DNA of 64,000 nucleotides from Phymatolithon calcareum. Taxonomy: Eukaryota > Rhodophyta > Florideophyceae > Hapalidiales. The translations under genes and the position numbers were made by a program. The notes beneath the pieces were generated by a model. The model had not been told where the DNA came from. It saw only the letters and a list, made by a program, of their open reading frames with translations, and made no database searches. Location: the NCBI GenBank assembly GCA_977006965.1, contig OZ345354.1, forward strand, positions 2,232,001-2,296,000, given 5' to 3'. This document shows, piece by piece, positions 1 to 10,649 of the stretch (positions are counted from its first letter, which is position 1; the number at the start of each line of letters is the position of its first letter).

Positions 1-988
1 GCCACCATGATAGATGCTGACACACAGCGACATGATTATAGTTCAAAGTATGGTAAGAGATAAGACTTAGAGCGCGAGACAGATAGTAAAATTGTTCGAG
101 ATTGTCAATGAAAAAGTGGAAAATCAGCTCGACCAGCTGTTCCGGTGGAGCTTTTTCAACGTGTCGTAAAGGCGTAGGAGATTTATGACAGGAGCAACTC
201 GCAGATATGCTCAATAGAAATGGATGATAGATGCGCTTCTAAAATAGAAATCCAATGAGCATGCAATCTGCACCTGCGTCAGGGTCCTGGAAGACCTAGC
301 GGGGGATGGAGGAGAAATTTGCACAAGTTCAAAACGTCCATGTGGATGAAGTTAATGCGGCTATACTATGTGAAGAGCCAAGGATCTTAAAGAAGGGCCC
401 TCTGACGCCGCTTTTACTGCGGACAGGGAAAACGAAAGCATCCTTTATCGTCGATTGAGAGAAGGATAACGAGAGCGAACAGTAAGCCAGCAAAATGGGA
501 ATAGTGGACGTTCTTGGTTGAACCATGAGCTAAGCGTGAAGTACCGAGCAGGAACAAGAAGCTTCCCAGTTCTCTCTTGTTCTGATTGCTGTGTCTTATC
601 ATACATATATTGGATTTTGTTAGAAGCACTATTTCATAAATTACAGCAGTAAAACAAACAGTCGTTCAAAATGCACCGGTGCCTGTCGGTGATTGAGTAC
701 TGGAAGCACGAGATTTGGAATGTGCACTGCGAATGAGCGTGCTCCAAAAAAAGAGAGAAAAAACTTCTTTTTGCGAACGCTCGACTCCTCGCCTTGTTTC
801 ATAAAACGTGTACATTGGCTTTATTTTTAGCTAGTCTTTCTGCGCAAATTTACAATTTTCACAAAAGAAGCACGTGTATTCCTTACAGTGCATCACGGCG
901 CGGCTGCACACACAGTCGCTGACTGGAACCAATCTATTTTCTTCTCAGATCTCCTTGCTACTTTGCACTGCTCTGCACTTGGCTTTCC
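1..988. other. No gene recognised (left edge)
   Basis: No reading frame here has recognisable protein similarity. Open frames at 329-629 on the minus strand are short and overlap each other in different frames, which looks like chance. The right end presumably holds the promoter and 5' UTR of the oxidoreductase starting at 989. Confidence 0.5.
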
Positions 989-2258
989 ATGGATCACGGC
1001 AGCACGGCGACAGAGCTCGACCATCACATCATTGTGGTCGGCGCCGGCGTCATAGGCGCATCAACTGCCTATCACCTTGCAAAGAACGGAGTTGCCTGTC
1101 TTGTCCTCGAGCAATGCGGTACGTGTCCGTCAACCCGGTCCGTCAAAATGCCAATCGTAACAGCACGAGCATAACGGTGGCAAATTCTCACTGTATCGCT
1201 TCTTGTCCCAAATTGTAGACGTTGCATGCGCGGCCTCCGGGAAAGCTGGTGGATTTCTCGCCGAGGACTGGTGCGATGAGACAGCCGTCCGCTCGCTAGC
1301 CCGTGCATCCTTCCCGATGCATGCGGCGCTCGAAAAGGAGCTTGATGTTTCCTTGGGCTATCGCCAATTGGAAGCCTACTCTGTATCATTGGTGCATCGA
1401 AGCTCATCGACCGCAGCTTACCAGTCAAGAACGCGCGCCAAGTCCTCACTGAACTGGATCCAAGACGGCGATATTGCGCTCAAAAATAGACCGCGGCTCA
1501 TCGGATCCAAGGCGACCATTGCACAGATCCATCCTCGGAGGCTCACCGTAGCGCTGCTTGATGCCGCGAAGCGACTTGCAGGATCCCAATTGCGCATCTG
1601 CAAGGTAGTCGGCGTTAAGTGCATCACTGCGGATTTGGTGCATGTTTCAGTGCAGGATCGAGACGGCGATGAACCGCATGTCCTGCGTGCGGCAAAGGTG
1701 GTACTGGCGATGGGACCCTGGAGTGTGCGAGCACAATCGTGGTTTCCTCAATTGCCCGCAATCATGGCACGGAAGTCCCTCAGCATAGTTATACGAGGAA
1801 CCTTGCCGCCGCATGCGCTATTCACAGAGTATGTAGACGGCAGTGGAAGAGCGAGTGAACCAGAGGTTTATCCGCGCGAGGATGAAACGTACATTTGTCA
1901 CTCAGCGCGACAGGAAGACCTTCCTGACGATCCGAGCGCGATCATTGCGGATGCGGTCGACGTACGAGTGTTGAAAGAGTTTGCGAGCGCAATTAGCCCT
2001 AGTCTAAAAAGCGCAGTTGCGGACGAGGATGCAGTCGTGGCGCAAGCATGCAATTTGCCGCTTAGTCCAGACGGAGTGCCGCTAATTGGGAAGGTGCCAG
2101 GGCTACAGAATGTGTTCATTGGTGCAGGGCATAGTTGTTGGGGAATCCTTAATTCCCCTGCTACAGGTAAAGCTCTGGCGGAACTGATTATTCACGGGAA
2201 GGCGACGTGTGTGGATTTAAGGCCGTTCTGCCCGAGCAGGTTTTGCGAGAGAGCATAA
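989..2258 (+). CDS. FAD-dependent oxidoreductase, Tda3/DAO family (2 exons)
   Basis: Coding sequence join(989..1118,1219..2258), 389 aa. The first exon (ATG at 989) holds the dinucleotide-binding motif VVGAGVIGASTAYHLA (residues 16-31). The frame then meets a GTACGT donor, and a 100-nt GT-AG intron (1119-1218) restores it as VLEQC-DVACAASGKAGGFLAEDWC. The GKAGGFLAxDWC segment is the signature of the eukaryotic FAD oxidoreductase group that includes yeast Tda3 and its plant homologues. The C-terminal half carries the second FAD-contact motif around PLIGKVPGLQNVFIGAGHSCWG. The family belongs to the D-amino-acid/sarcosine oxidase fold, and the substrate cannot be deduced from sequence. The protein has no obvious targeting peptide. 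The intron is inferred from motif continuity, not from transcripts. Confidence 0.85.
1119..1218 (+). other. Spliceosomal intron in the FAD oxidoreductase gene
   Basis: GTACGT donor and TTGTAG acceptor, 100 nt, phase 1. Removing it joins the FAD-binding N-terminus to the GKAGGFLA motif in frame. Its size matches the introns in the MED31 and PPR genes. Confidence 0.8.
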
Positions 2259-2594
2259 CTAGAAAAGGTAGACAACGGGTTTACAAAGTAGCGTAAAGAT
2301 ATCTATTACGGACACACCGCGTGTATAAGTCCGCAAGGCGCATCTTCAAAGGATTCTGGATCAGGTATCTGTCAAGGTAAAAATAAAGTGTGCGCTGCAC
2401 AATTGCCGGCTGTATGCACCGACCTTCTCGCGGCCGTTACGGTATAAGCTGGGTAACATTACCAAATTGTCGGTGCATGCCTCAAACCCCGGTCTTCAAT
2501 GTCGCATCATCGTTCCTACTGCGGTTCACAAATATTCACAAGCAGAGCAGAGCAGCATCTTCACAGGGAAGAAAAATTCTTCCATGAAATGGTA

Positions 2595-3533
2595 TTACAG
2601 AAAGAGCGGCATTAGGTTCTGCCGGAATAGTACAATTTGCCGCGGACTGGCCAGCGGGCTTAGTTGCGGACGTCCTTTGCGCCTGCTCTTGTTGATTCCA
2701 GATTTTAAACGCAACACATCAGGAACACTTTGTGAGTTTGTTGGACAGTTGATGGTATTGCCGTATTCCGAACTCAATGTCTCGCTAGCCTTGAGGTCCT
2801 GCTTGTCGGCAGTTGCATCCTTTTCGATATCATCCTCATCTATGCCTTTGCGGACAAAGATCTTGCTGGCGCGATCGCGTCGACCAGCACGGTCGCCATT
2901 GCCAGAACGGGAAGCACGTCGAGCGGGTGTGGTAATCAATTCGGAGGTACCGGGGACAGGAATTTGCTCCAGGAACGGGGCACTAGACGAGTTAGACAGT
3001 CTGCAATAGACTGAGCAGTAAAGGAATGGATCCTGGAGTGTGCGGGAGCATACAATGCATGATTTTGCATGTGGGGCGAGCTTGGACTTGGCCTGCGCCC
3101 TGCGATCGATATACACGACACGATTTCCGTTGTTCAAATAAGACTGGACATGTGCCACATCCAACCACAAAGATATCTCCTTGGCGAGCAAAACATCGTG
3201 GTACATGTAGCGGGAAACGTGGAGAATTGAACAGGGTGCGGAATGGTCGTCCTTGTGGCAGTATTGGCAAATCTTCGTGCAGTGATCGATGCAAAACCGA
3301 TTGAGATCATTCTTCCGCATGCCGTCGTGGGTTGGACAAGTGCCGTAAAACTTCGTCGCCAAGAGAGTAGCAACCCAAGGGAGTTCGTCGGGTGTTTGAA
3401 CAGCAATCTGATTCGCCTGGTCGACGGAGGCAAACGCCGAAATCGACGACTCGCAATTGGAGGCGGTCGTTTTGGCTGGAATTTCCGGCACGAGGTCGGC
3501 CCCATTGAGGATGGAGCGAGGAGAATTCGCCAT
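2595..3533 (-). CDS. PLATZ-family zinc-binding protein
   Basis: 312 aa. The frame is open up to 3878, but ATG 3533 is chosen because it sits in a strong context (GCAGCCATGGCG) and the upstream extension is low complexity. Residues about 51-179 match the PLATZ (plant AT-rich sequence and zinc-binding) domain. They show a Cys/His-rich start (C66, C81, C85, C89, C92), the block YHDVLLAKEISLWLDVAHVQ, the strand NRVVYIDRR, then the C-x2-C (159/162) and C-x3-C (173/177) pairs of the second zinc site. The tail (about 205-312) is charged and serine-rich, with RRASRSGNGDRAGRRDR resembling a nuclear localisation signal. PLATZ proteins are nuclear DNA-binding repressors in plants, and a transcriptional role here is inferred. 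The domain is known mainly from the green lineage. Confidence 0.8.
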   Translation of the reverse strand: MANSPRSILNGADLVPEIPAKTTASNCESSISAFASVDQANQIAVQTPDELPWVATLLATKFYGTCPTHDGMRKNDLNRFCIDHCTKICQYCHKDDHSAPCSILHVSRYMYHDVLLAKEISLWLDVAHVQSYLNNGNRVVYIDRRAQAKSKLAPHAKSCIVCSRTLQDPFLYCSVYCRLSNSSSAPFLEQIPVPGTSELITTPARRASRSGNGDRAGRRDRASKIFVRKGIDEDDIEKDATADKQDLKASETLSSEYGNTINCPTNSQSVPDVLRLKSGINKSRRKGRPQLSPLASPRQIVLFRQNLMPLFL

Positions 3534-6500
3534 GGCTGCAAAAATGCAATGAGGCAAACCGCGTTGCAAAAATGGTGACGCGTGTTTCACAACAGATGCA
3601 GGGGCGCGCTGTTCCAAGACAATGCGCGGGTGCAAAGGGGCGCTGTGAAGTGCAGGAGTGGGATCAAATGTGAGGAAGATACTTGCAGGTGGGGCTGTGC
3701 AAACGTTGGGGCTTGATAAACAGTGCTGAGAAGAGAGTGGGGGGGAGCGGCGATTGCGAATAAATTGGATGCGTGATGATGATGCATGGCTGCCAAGAAA
3801 ATAGCGAAAAATAAGAGCGGAATCAAAACAAATGCAGGACACGGCATTGAGCAATATCGTAAATTCCGGTCTCTCCAAGCCCGGTTGACGATGGCAAAGA
3901 AGCGGATGCTTTCAAACGCGATCGATTGTGCAACGGATTCAACTCTGCGCTGATACGCATCCAACCATCTGCGGGAACTACTAATTTGCACTAAAAATCT
4001 GGGCCCTAGCGTTGACACCCTGTTTCCATCACCAGGGTACAGCAGCACTCTCAGTCTGGCACCTGTGCATATCTCCTCAGATAAAGCGACATTTGGGATA
4101 TTTATATGAAATTAATTTTTGCTTTGTTGCCACATATGAGAGCCAAACTGAAAATTGCAATCTCGTTTGGACGAAAATTCTCATTTATGGCACAAGGTAC
4201 CATTGACACTGAAGGACCACGCTGTGTATTGCAGAATGGGATCTAATTTGCAGAATTTTCTTGTTTTGGAAGTCTGCAGGACACTACTGTACAGTACTGT
4301 ATGATACATTGTACTGTAGCACCTTGCGTTCGCAGTCTTATTAGACTGCGTCCAGAGATTGCCGGTACTGTATTATTTTATTTCCATTTTTATACCTTCC
4401 TCCGAGCCTTGACGTCTTACGTGTGGGTCGGGGAAATAGCTCGGCACCAGTGCGAAATAACGACATTTGAAGGTATATCATAAGCTGGTTTTACAGAAAA
4501 ATCTGCAAAATGAAAAACTCAGGTAATCGCCAATGGTGCCCGTAAAAATGAGCTGTGTTTGAAATAAACATCACAATTACGTGGCATCAGTGCACTCACG
4601 AGATAGAAAATCGGATTCACTGCGAAACAGGGAGCGGCAATTTCTTTTCTCAACAGCTCTGAAATGTGCAGTTTACCCCACACCACCGGTGCCCATTACA
4701 CTGGAAAATATCCTGTCGTACTCTGTGTCCTAAATAGACTTTTACTAATTGTATAAATATATTATGTCTATTTCGTATATTTTCAAGCCGAATTTGCCAG
4801 CACACCAGAAGGAAAAATTACGCTTTCAATTCATCGTGACCTGGAAAGAGGGAGCATAATATTGGAATGGGCCATATCTGTCCTTGTCGCTCGGATCGCT
4901 CAATTTCGCTTCCACTCGCATCCGGCGCAATTTCCCTCTAGAGGTAAATCAGATCTATCTATGTGACGTCTATCTCACATCTCACAGCTGTATAATCACA
5001 ACAACCTCAGCTCTGCCACCGCTAGCAGTCCAACCGTCTTCAACTACTTTCACTAACACCAACGTTAACGCTTCAAAGAGGTTAAAGGGACCGTTATGAA
5101 CGCTATACACCTATCGGGTATTCGCTCTTCTACCTCTACAATTTTCTTAAGATGGCGTACGGCGCGACTTTCTATGTCCAAGGCGTACGCCATTCCTGTA
5201 TGGTGGATCTGCCTTAGCCTCTTCTTCGCTGCTGCTTGACATTGGTCACCTCCCTGCTCTTTCATCGGTACCCCGGGCTGTTATTTTCACCCCTGAGCTT
5301 TCCACAGATCCGAAAGTGCGGCTGATGGATCAAAGTGTATCGTTCCGCACAATTCGCACGATCAGCCACTTTTCGAGACAGTTTTCGAGACAGTTTTCCT
5401 TCCATATTAATCTGATTTCTGAATACGATTGAGATTTTTACATCGACCGAGCACCTTTTGCGTCGAGCATCAGGAAGAAAACATTGTTCACTCTACGATC
5501 GTCATGTAGTAACCGGAAAACTAGTCTACTGTAACAGTCAAGCTGTACCAAAGTTGAACACAAGGTATGAAATCACAGTCACGGACAGAAATTACTAATA
5601 TTGTGGACTTCGCGACACAAATCGACAAAAAAGCAGAGTTCAGTCGGGAATTGCGAGTTCATACTGTATCTTTAACTTCGTCACAGCTTTACTTTGTCTA
5701 CAGACACCTGGCACGTCATGATCGTGACGCGTGTAGAATTCGGAGTTCTTCGTTACAGGCTTCGTTGCGCCCGCATACCGTCGTGGCGCAACTCACCAAG
5801 CACACGAAAGGCGCTACTGCTTCTTGACGGTTCTGTATAATATAAGATGTACCCCTCTTCGGGCTCTGCTCTTCGTTGCGCTACATTGGTCTCCCGACCT
5901 AGAAGCGTGAGCGTCAGTCCGGGGATCACTCTCATCTCAAGCTTGCCGCTTGGTCCGAATTCCGAAGGAGACTCACAAGGAAATCATCCATTGTTATTCG
6001 GGCCTTTTTGATACACCCCCGGTGTCGGGACCGTTTTCAATAAACTACCTCTTCGTTAACCTTCTTGTTCGTGCTCTTCCCGTTCGACGCAGTCCAAGAA
6101 ACAATCCATCTTCTTCTCCCCGGTTTCACTACTCGTTCCCAATTATTATTTGGTCACGAATTTCGCGAGAGACCTCACAGCATGCTGCAATGATGGAATT
6201 TCTTCTGTCGGAAGTGATGGAATTGAGCCGAGAATCTGCATTGTACAATCCGCAATGCAACGGCAGCAGCTGATGTTGCTCTGTCAGACCAAAGCTTTGA
6301 GACATAGTTGAGAGAATCCCGTTTCCGATTGCATGATCTTAATGTTCAGGATATGATCTTCCCCTGAAGCGACGTGGAGTCAAAGAAAGGAGGGCGCAAA
6401 TGGTGACATTCATTGCATGAACCCAGAGATTGTTCCCGTGTCCCGATGTCCTCTGCTATTTTCCACGAGTATGACAAGTGTGCTGTTTGCCGGTCCAATA

Positions 6501-6630
6501 CGCGGACATATCGCACCTTCATCAGCTGCGCTTATCTTCGGAACTCACATCTATTGTTCCCCAAGGCAGTCCCCAGGGAGCCCCCTGTTCGAGAGCAGGA
6601 TTACATCCGGTGGGAAAAGTTCAGCAAATG

Positions 6631-6662
6631 TTCTAAATGACCACTGTAGTGGTCATTTAGAA
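6631..6662. repeat. Perfect inverted repeat, 15-bp arms, 2-nt loop
   Basis: TTCTAAATGACCACT is followed by GT and then its exact reverse complement AGTGGTCATTTAGAA. It would form a hairpin in either strand. It lies in the relic transposon-like stretch with no gene attached. Confidence 0.9.
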
Positions 6663-6809
6663 TTGGATTTTAGGGGCGAGTTTATGACACCTGTTACGTA
6701 ACTCACTGCTTGTTATCAGAGATGCGGATGATATCATTATGATACATAGTGCCACAAGTTTTTATATAAACCAAGTAAGCGTAATAATTTATGACGTGCG
6801 CTAATAACA

Positions 6810-7154
6810 ATGCTCGCGGGTAGCGTACGTCGCAGTACAAAATCGATGTATGATGAAACTTCTATCCTCCCCATTACCGAACTGTTAAAAGAGGGCAATG
6901 CGAGGACCGCAGCTCTGTATTCTCTGAACCTTTTCTACCATTTTGACAAAGAAACAAAACACCTTGACCCCTTGGAATGCTCCCAAAAATGTGCCCTCAC
7001 TTTCTTCGGACGTGTGCTAATGTACTGTATGCTAGGGTCAGAATCGATTGCAGCACCACTGTATGACAGACAAAACGGCACCGTCAGGGTGGCCAAGGGC
7101 CTTGCATTTACACGATCAGAGAAATGCATTTGGCAGTTGTTTCATGTGACATAA
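6810..7154 (+). CDS. Unrecognised small ORF, possibly spurious
   Basis: 114 aa from ATG 6810. I recognise no domain, signal peptide or membrane segment. A 64-aa frame also runs antisense through it. It is listed only because it is the longest ATG-initiated plus-strand frame in this gene-poor stretch. It could be a retroelement remnant or chance. Confidence 0.15.
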   Translation: MLAGSVRRSTKSMYDETSILPITELLKEGNARTAALYSLNLFYHFDKETKHLDPLECSQKCALTFFGRVLMYCMLGSESIAAPLYDRQNGTVRVAKGLAFTRSEKCIWQLFHVT

Positions 7155-7190
7155 TCTCAAATTAGTATGAGGGCCCAACCTGAATTCTAG

Positions 7191-7243
7191 ATTCAACTGC
7201 ACGCATATAGTTCAATAATTGAACTATATGCGTGCAGTTGAAT
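7191..7243. repeat. Perfect 53-nt palindrome (26-bp arms)
   Basis: The arm at 7191-7216 (ATTCAACTGCACGCATATAG then TTCAAT) is followed by a single A at 7217 and the exact reverse complement at 7218-7243. It lies 74 bp upstream of the start codon of the LURP-one-related gene, so it would be in its promoter or 5' UTR. Confidence 0.95.
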
Positions 7244-7316
7244 CAACAATTATTGTTAAATATTTGAGACGTACGGATGGTTCAACGCAGTATCTTCCCT
7301 CGCCGAACTTTTCGAG

Positions 7317-7934
7317 ATGGCATCGACCGAGGCAAGCTCAGATACGGCATCCGCAACACCGAGTACGGAGCTCGGCCTTTCGATTGCCAAAAGTCGACGA
7401 GAATTCCGAGTGAAAGAGCGCATATTTTCCCCGGACTATTTCGATGTTTCTGAACTACCAGGAGGCGACCTTGCGTACTACGTTAAGGGAAAAGTACTTT
7501 CCCGTGATGGTTCAAAAACGATGTACGACTCGCGAGACGACTCACGACTCTTTAAGGTTACGGAGAACATCAACACATGGCTGCAGAAGACCTATATGTT
7601 TGATTACAGAAAGAAGGCTGTGTACAGTCTGCGCAAGTCCGGCTTCCTGCCTGGATTTGGCCGGAATGTCCTGAAGGTCTTTCGTGGCAAGGAAGAGGAG
7701 GGTGGAATTCATTTTATGGACATTTTGGCTAACGGAATCCGAACAAAGTTTACTTTCACTGATGTTTCCTCCAGTGCAACACTTGCCACCGTCACAAGAA
7801 GTGCTTTCAGCGCTCGTCGTGTTGCATCTGGTGCAGATGCATACAATGTAACCGTGATGCCGGGCTCTGACATCCCGTTCATTCTTATGCTTGTCGTCTG
7901 TGTGGACGAGCAATATAACGACTTTAACAAATAA
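7317..7934 (+). CDS. LURP-one-related (Tubby C-like) protein
   Basis: 205 aa from ATG 7317. The sequence fits the LOR/Tubby-C-like fold. There is a short disordered N-terminus (1-30), then beta-rich repeats such as DLAYYVKGKVLSRDGSKTMY, an exposed helix-like KKAVYSLRKSG, FLPGFGRNVLKVFRGKEEEG, and a final very hydrophobic buried segment, PFILMLVVCVDEQYND (about 187-202), which is typical of the central helix of this fold. The family (Arabidopsis LURP1, related to phospholipid scramblases) contains membrane-associated or lipid-binding proteins, some linked to defence. Function here is not established. The length (about 200 aa) is normal for the family. No intron is needed. Confidence 0.7.
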   Translation: MASTEASSDTASATPSTELGLSIAKSRREFRVKERIFSPDYFDVSELPGGDLAYYVKGKVLSRDGSKTMYDSRDDSRLFKVTENINTWLQKTYMFDYRKKAVYSLRKSGFLPGFGRNVLKVFRGKEEEGGIHFMDILANGIRTKFTFTDVSSSATLATVTRSAFSARRVASGADAYNVTVMPGSDIPFILMLVVCVDEQYNDFNK

Positions 7935-8675
7935 AAATTAGCTCAGTCTGAAATTCCAAGAGCGGGTACACTGTCGACGACTAAATGACACGAGTTTATA
8001 CGTCATAACTATGATAGCAGAACACATTTCCGAGAAGAGTTTCTTTTTTCATTATTGTAGAAGGCGTTAAGTTAACGCCAGAACTTGCCCTAGAGCAAGT
8101 TCTCATTGTTCGACAGTTGGAGTGTCTCTGTCAACACAGATCTTCTACCGTTTTGCCACGCACTCTTCCGACAACGGTCGACCCAGGGATGCTACCGGTA
8201 TATAAGCTTTGTCACATTATGGTAAGGTCCGTTCCGATAACCAAGTTCAAGCAACGACTCCGTGTTGATACGCCGCAAACTAGACTTGTGCTGATTTTTA
8301 TTAGCAGCTGACAGACGTCGTATGCCAGACTCTTCTAGAAGTGCTTCGGCAGGACCACTTAAGCAAACAGGTCCGATGTAGCGAGCAAATAACAACCCGA
8401 TATTACCATGGTAACAATAGTCAACCTTTCTTCTCAAAGCATCAGCCCCGAGAAGCGTTATCACCACTCTTCTTACAATCTTGGCTGAAATGGGCAGTAT
8501 TCGGATAGTTTGCATGCTGGTGGTAATTGATGGGCTGGTGGAGGTCGGCGACAACCGCATTTGCTGACACAAATTGATGCTGACACTGTCACGGCGGTTC
8601 CAAAATCGCTTGGCTGGCCCGAGGAAAGGTTTATGTGCCTTTCGCAGAATTGGCGTTTGAAAATCCTGACTTAAA
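7935..8675. other. Intergenic with a truncated LINE 3' end
   Basis: Contains the LINE relic described at 8045-8200. The rest (8200-8675) has only a minus-strand frame without recognisable similarity, and probably the promoter of the glycosyltransferase gene. Confidence 0.5.
8045..8200 (-). mobile_element. 5'-truncated 3' end of the 40-kb LINE family
   Basis: The stretch from the T-rich border through GTTAACGCCAGAACTTGC to CACAGATCTTCTACCGTTTTGC aligns with the 3' end of the intact element (40070-40215 on the + strand). The peptide GRVRxKTVEDLC is still readable. The frame is then broken by a stop and shifts. The left border is the LINE 3' tail. The right border is blurred near 8180-8200. This is an old, dead, 5'-truncated insertion. 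Confidence 0.75.
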
Positions 8676-10484
8676 ATGGCATCTCTTTTCACAATGTTTT
8701 TAAAGCTTCGTCAGGGGCGGAAAGCTTCGATTCAGCAAGTGCGCTATCTCGCGCTCAGCGCAATCTGCACATGGTTCGTACTACATGCTACAGCTCGTTG
8801 TCGCGCCAAGTTTCTCCCTCCGCAAGCACAAGCGTCTTCTGTCAGTCAGTCAGAACATCCACCCGTGCTTGGCAAGTCAGAATCAGTTCCGATATGGGTA
8901 CCACACGACTCTAACATCTGCCATGGCACGTTCACATTGCGTGTGCCATCGCAACACGGAGTCGGTCCTGTTGCACTTGTTGTTCGGGAAGCTGCCGTCG
9001 ATTGGAGACATGTGAGCATCCGCGACGCTAGGGAGAGTGGCGTGCATGGAGACTACAGAAGACTGATTATATTGATGTCTGTCATTCCCGATCCCAACAA
9101 CAAAATGCAAACGGTTATCACAAGAAGCATCAGCAACGAAATCTGGCAGAGAGCTGTGACTCTTCATCGCGAAAATAGAGAACTTGAAAACACTATTGAG
9201 GCAAATTTCGACTACTTATTGGAGGATAAGCGCTGTGAGCGGGCTTGTAAAACGTACAGAACATGTCGAGTGCGTGAATGGCAGGCTATCGTGACCTTAC
9301 TTCCAATTCATGGCGCCGAAGCCACAAACTTTGCCGCACGGCTGCAGGATCTATCTGACGCAGGGGCATTCTTGAAATTGCAGGTGCCTGTTGAACTGCG
9401 ATCCACGAGTGCAGTGGAGGTTTTGGACATCAATATTGGCCTCGCCTGTGTCGCCACTCTCTCCGATAAGACATCGTTGCCACGGATGCCGTACCTTCCA
9501 GAGCGCAAGGAGCGATGTGGCGATGCCCGCGGCTCGGTAGCAATATCTGGTGGAGCTTTGTTTGGCCAAAAACGATTCAATGAAAGCGCCTGGCGAGAAA
9601 TCGCTCATTACGCAGCTAGACACCTTTACGGGCACACGTGGTACGACACTGTTGCTGTGGCGCTACTCCCGGAATATTCTCTAGCTGAGATTTTGAAGAC
9701 ATGCGAACAGGATTCAAGAAACATCACCTGTGTTGCTGATCACCATGCTGCTAACTTGCAGTTAATGCATAATGTGCGCAAGGTCGTTGAGAGTGAGCTT
9801 GAGACTCTCAACGTACCAAAACAAGACTGGACAAGACTTTTGTTGTTCATGTTCTGTCGTCTGGGAACTGACTTCGAAGGGTCTGAAGCAGGGGCACCAT
9901 GTCAAGCGTCGCATCACGCTGGACAAAAGATTTTAGGCCATATCGGGTACGCTGTATTTGCACCATATCACCGATGGGCTTCGAATTTTGACATCGACGA
10001 ATTTCTAGTCGATGAGCTGGCCAAGGCGCAATCATTCACAGAGAACGAACGAAGACTTCAGTCAGCTGTAGACAGGTTCAATGCTCTTCAGGGAGAGACT
10101 GGTAAGACGTCGTTCTATGCTGTGTGGAAGGACTTCACTGTAGACCCGAAAGACCAGGTATCCTTTACACAACGGGTTATGTTTGGTCGTAGTATCGGAT
10201 TTTCCGGACGTGAATTGCATGATGATGCTTTTGATAGCCGCGAATGTTATGGGGGTGGAGGGAAGGTAGCTACTTCATGCTGGTCTTCTGTATCATTCAT
10301 GGTACACTATGCAATGAGTGTCAGAAACGGTACTAGTCTCTCAAATGCTGAGTGCGTACCAAGTCGAAAGCCCAAAAGGAGAAGAATGTTTAGAACTTCC
10401 AAAAACGAAACTGAGTTATATACTTGGCATGTAAGAGATCCTCCACGGCAAGGCAATTGCATTTACAATCCGAAACTTCGCTAA
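8676..10484 (+). CDS. Type II membrane glycosyltransferase, GT92-like
   Basis: 602 aa from ATG 8676. A basic N-terminus is followed by one hydrophobic anchor (about 22-42, YLALSAICTWFVLHATA), which gives Golgi type II topology. The middle contains YGHTWYDTVAVALL (about 319-332) and the C-terminal catalytic region contains WASNFDIDEFLV (W434, D439-x-D441, E442). These match the GT92 (formerly DUF23) pattern of a helix-rich donor domain and a W...DxDEF metal/nucleotide-sugar site. GT92 enzymes transfer galactose to glycans, and the acceptor here is unknown. Several cysteines and NxS/T sites fit a lumenal domain. The basic tail ends at FRTSKNETELY and RDPPRQGNCIYNPKLR. The gene is intronless. 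Confidence 0.65.
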   Translation: MASLFTMFLKLRQGRKASIQQVRYLALSAICTWFVLHATARCRAKFLPPQAQASSVSQSEHPPVLGKSESVPIWVPHDSNICHGTFTLRVPSQHGVGPVALVVREAAVDWRHVSIRDARESGVHGDYRRLIILMSVIPDPNNKMQTVITRSISNEIWQRAVTLHRENRELENTIEANFDYLLEDKRCERACKTYRTCRVREWQAIVTLLPIHGAEATNFAARLQDLSDAGAFLKLQVPVELRSTSAVEVLDINIGLACVATLSDKTSLPRMPYLPERKERCGDARGSVAISGGALFGQKRFNESAWREIAHYAARHLYGHTWYDTVAVALLPEYSLAEILKTCEQDSRNITCVADHHAANLQLMHNVRKVVESELETLNVPKQDWTRLLLFMFCRLGTDFEGSEAGAPCQASHHAGQKILGHIGYAVFAPYHRWASNFDIDEFLVDELAKAQSFTENERRLQSAVDRFNALQGETGKTSFYAVWKDFTVDPKDQVSFTQRVMFGRSIGFSGRELHDDAFDSRECYGGGGKVATSCWSSVSFMVHYAMSVRNGTSLSNAECVPSRKPKRRRMFRTSKNETELYTWHVRDPPRQGNCIYNPKLR

Positions 10485-10649
10485 ATCGAATAAACCATAA
10501 AAATCACGCCAAGGTCCTGTGAGGGACCGACTGGTCCTTGTGCCTGCATTATGGCATCCACCGATCCTCACGAACTTTGGTAGTTCGACAAGGGCGGTAT
10601 TGGCAATTCCCCATCGCCGCTCTTCACATTCCCGCCCTTGGGCCTGGAC

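Larger units (their letters stand above)
3534..7316. other. Gene-poor stretch with possible relic transposon sequence
   Basis: About 3.8 kb with no convincing gene. Minus-strand frames at 5065-5265 (66 aa, basic, ATG) and 5753-5935 (60 aa) are short and unrecognised. Around 6556-6592 two frames offset by one base together spell VPQGSP and SPLF, resembling the reverse-transcriptase motif VPQGSPLGPLLF, so this may be a decayed retroelement. Two perfect inverted repeats (6631-6662 and 7191-7243) lie at its right end. Confidence 0.4.
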
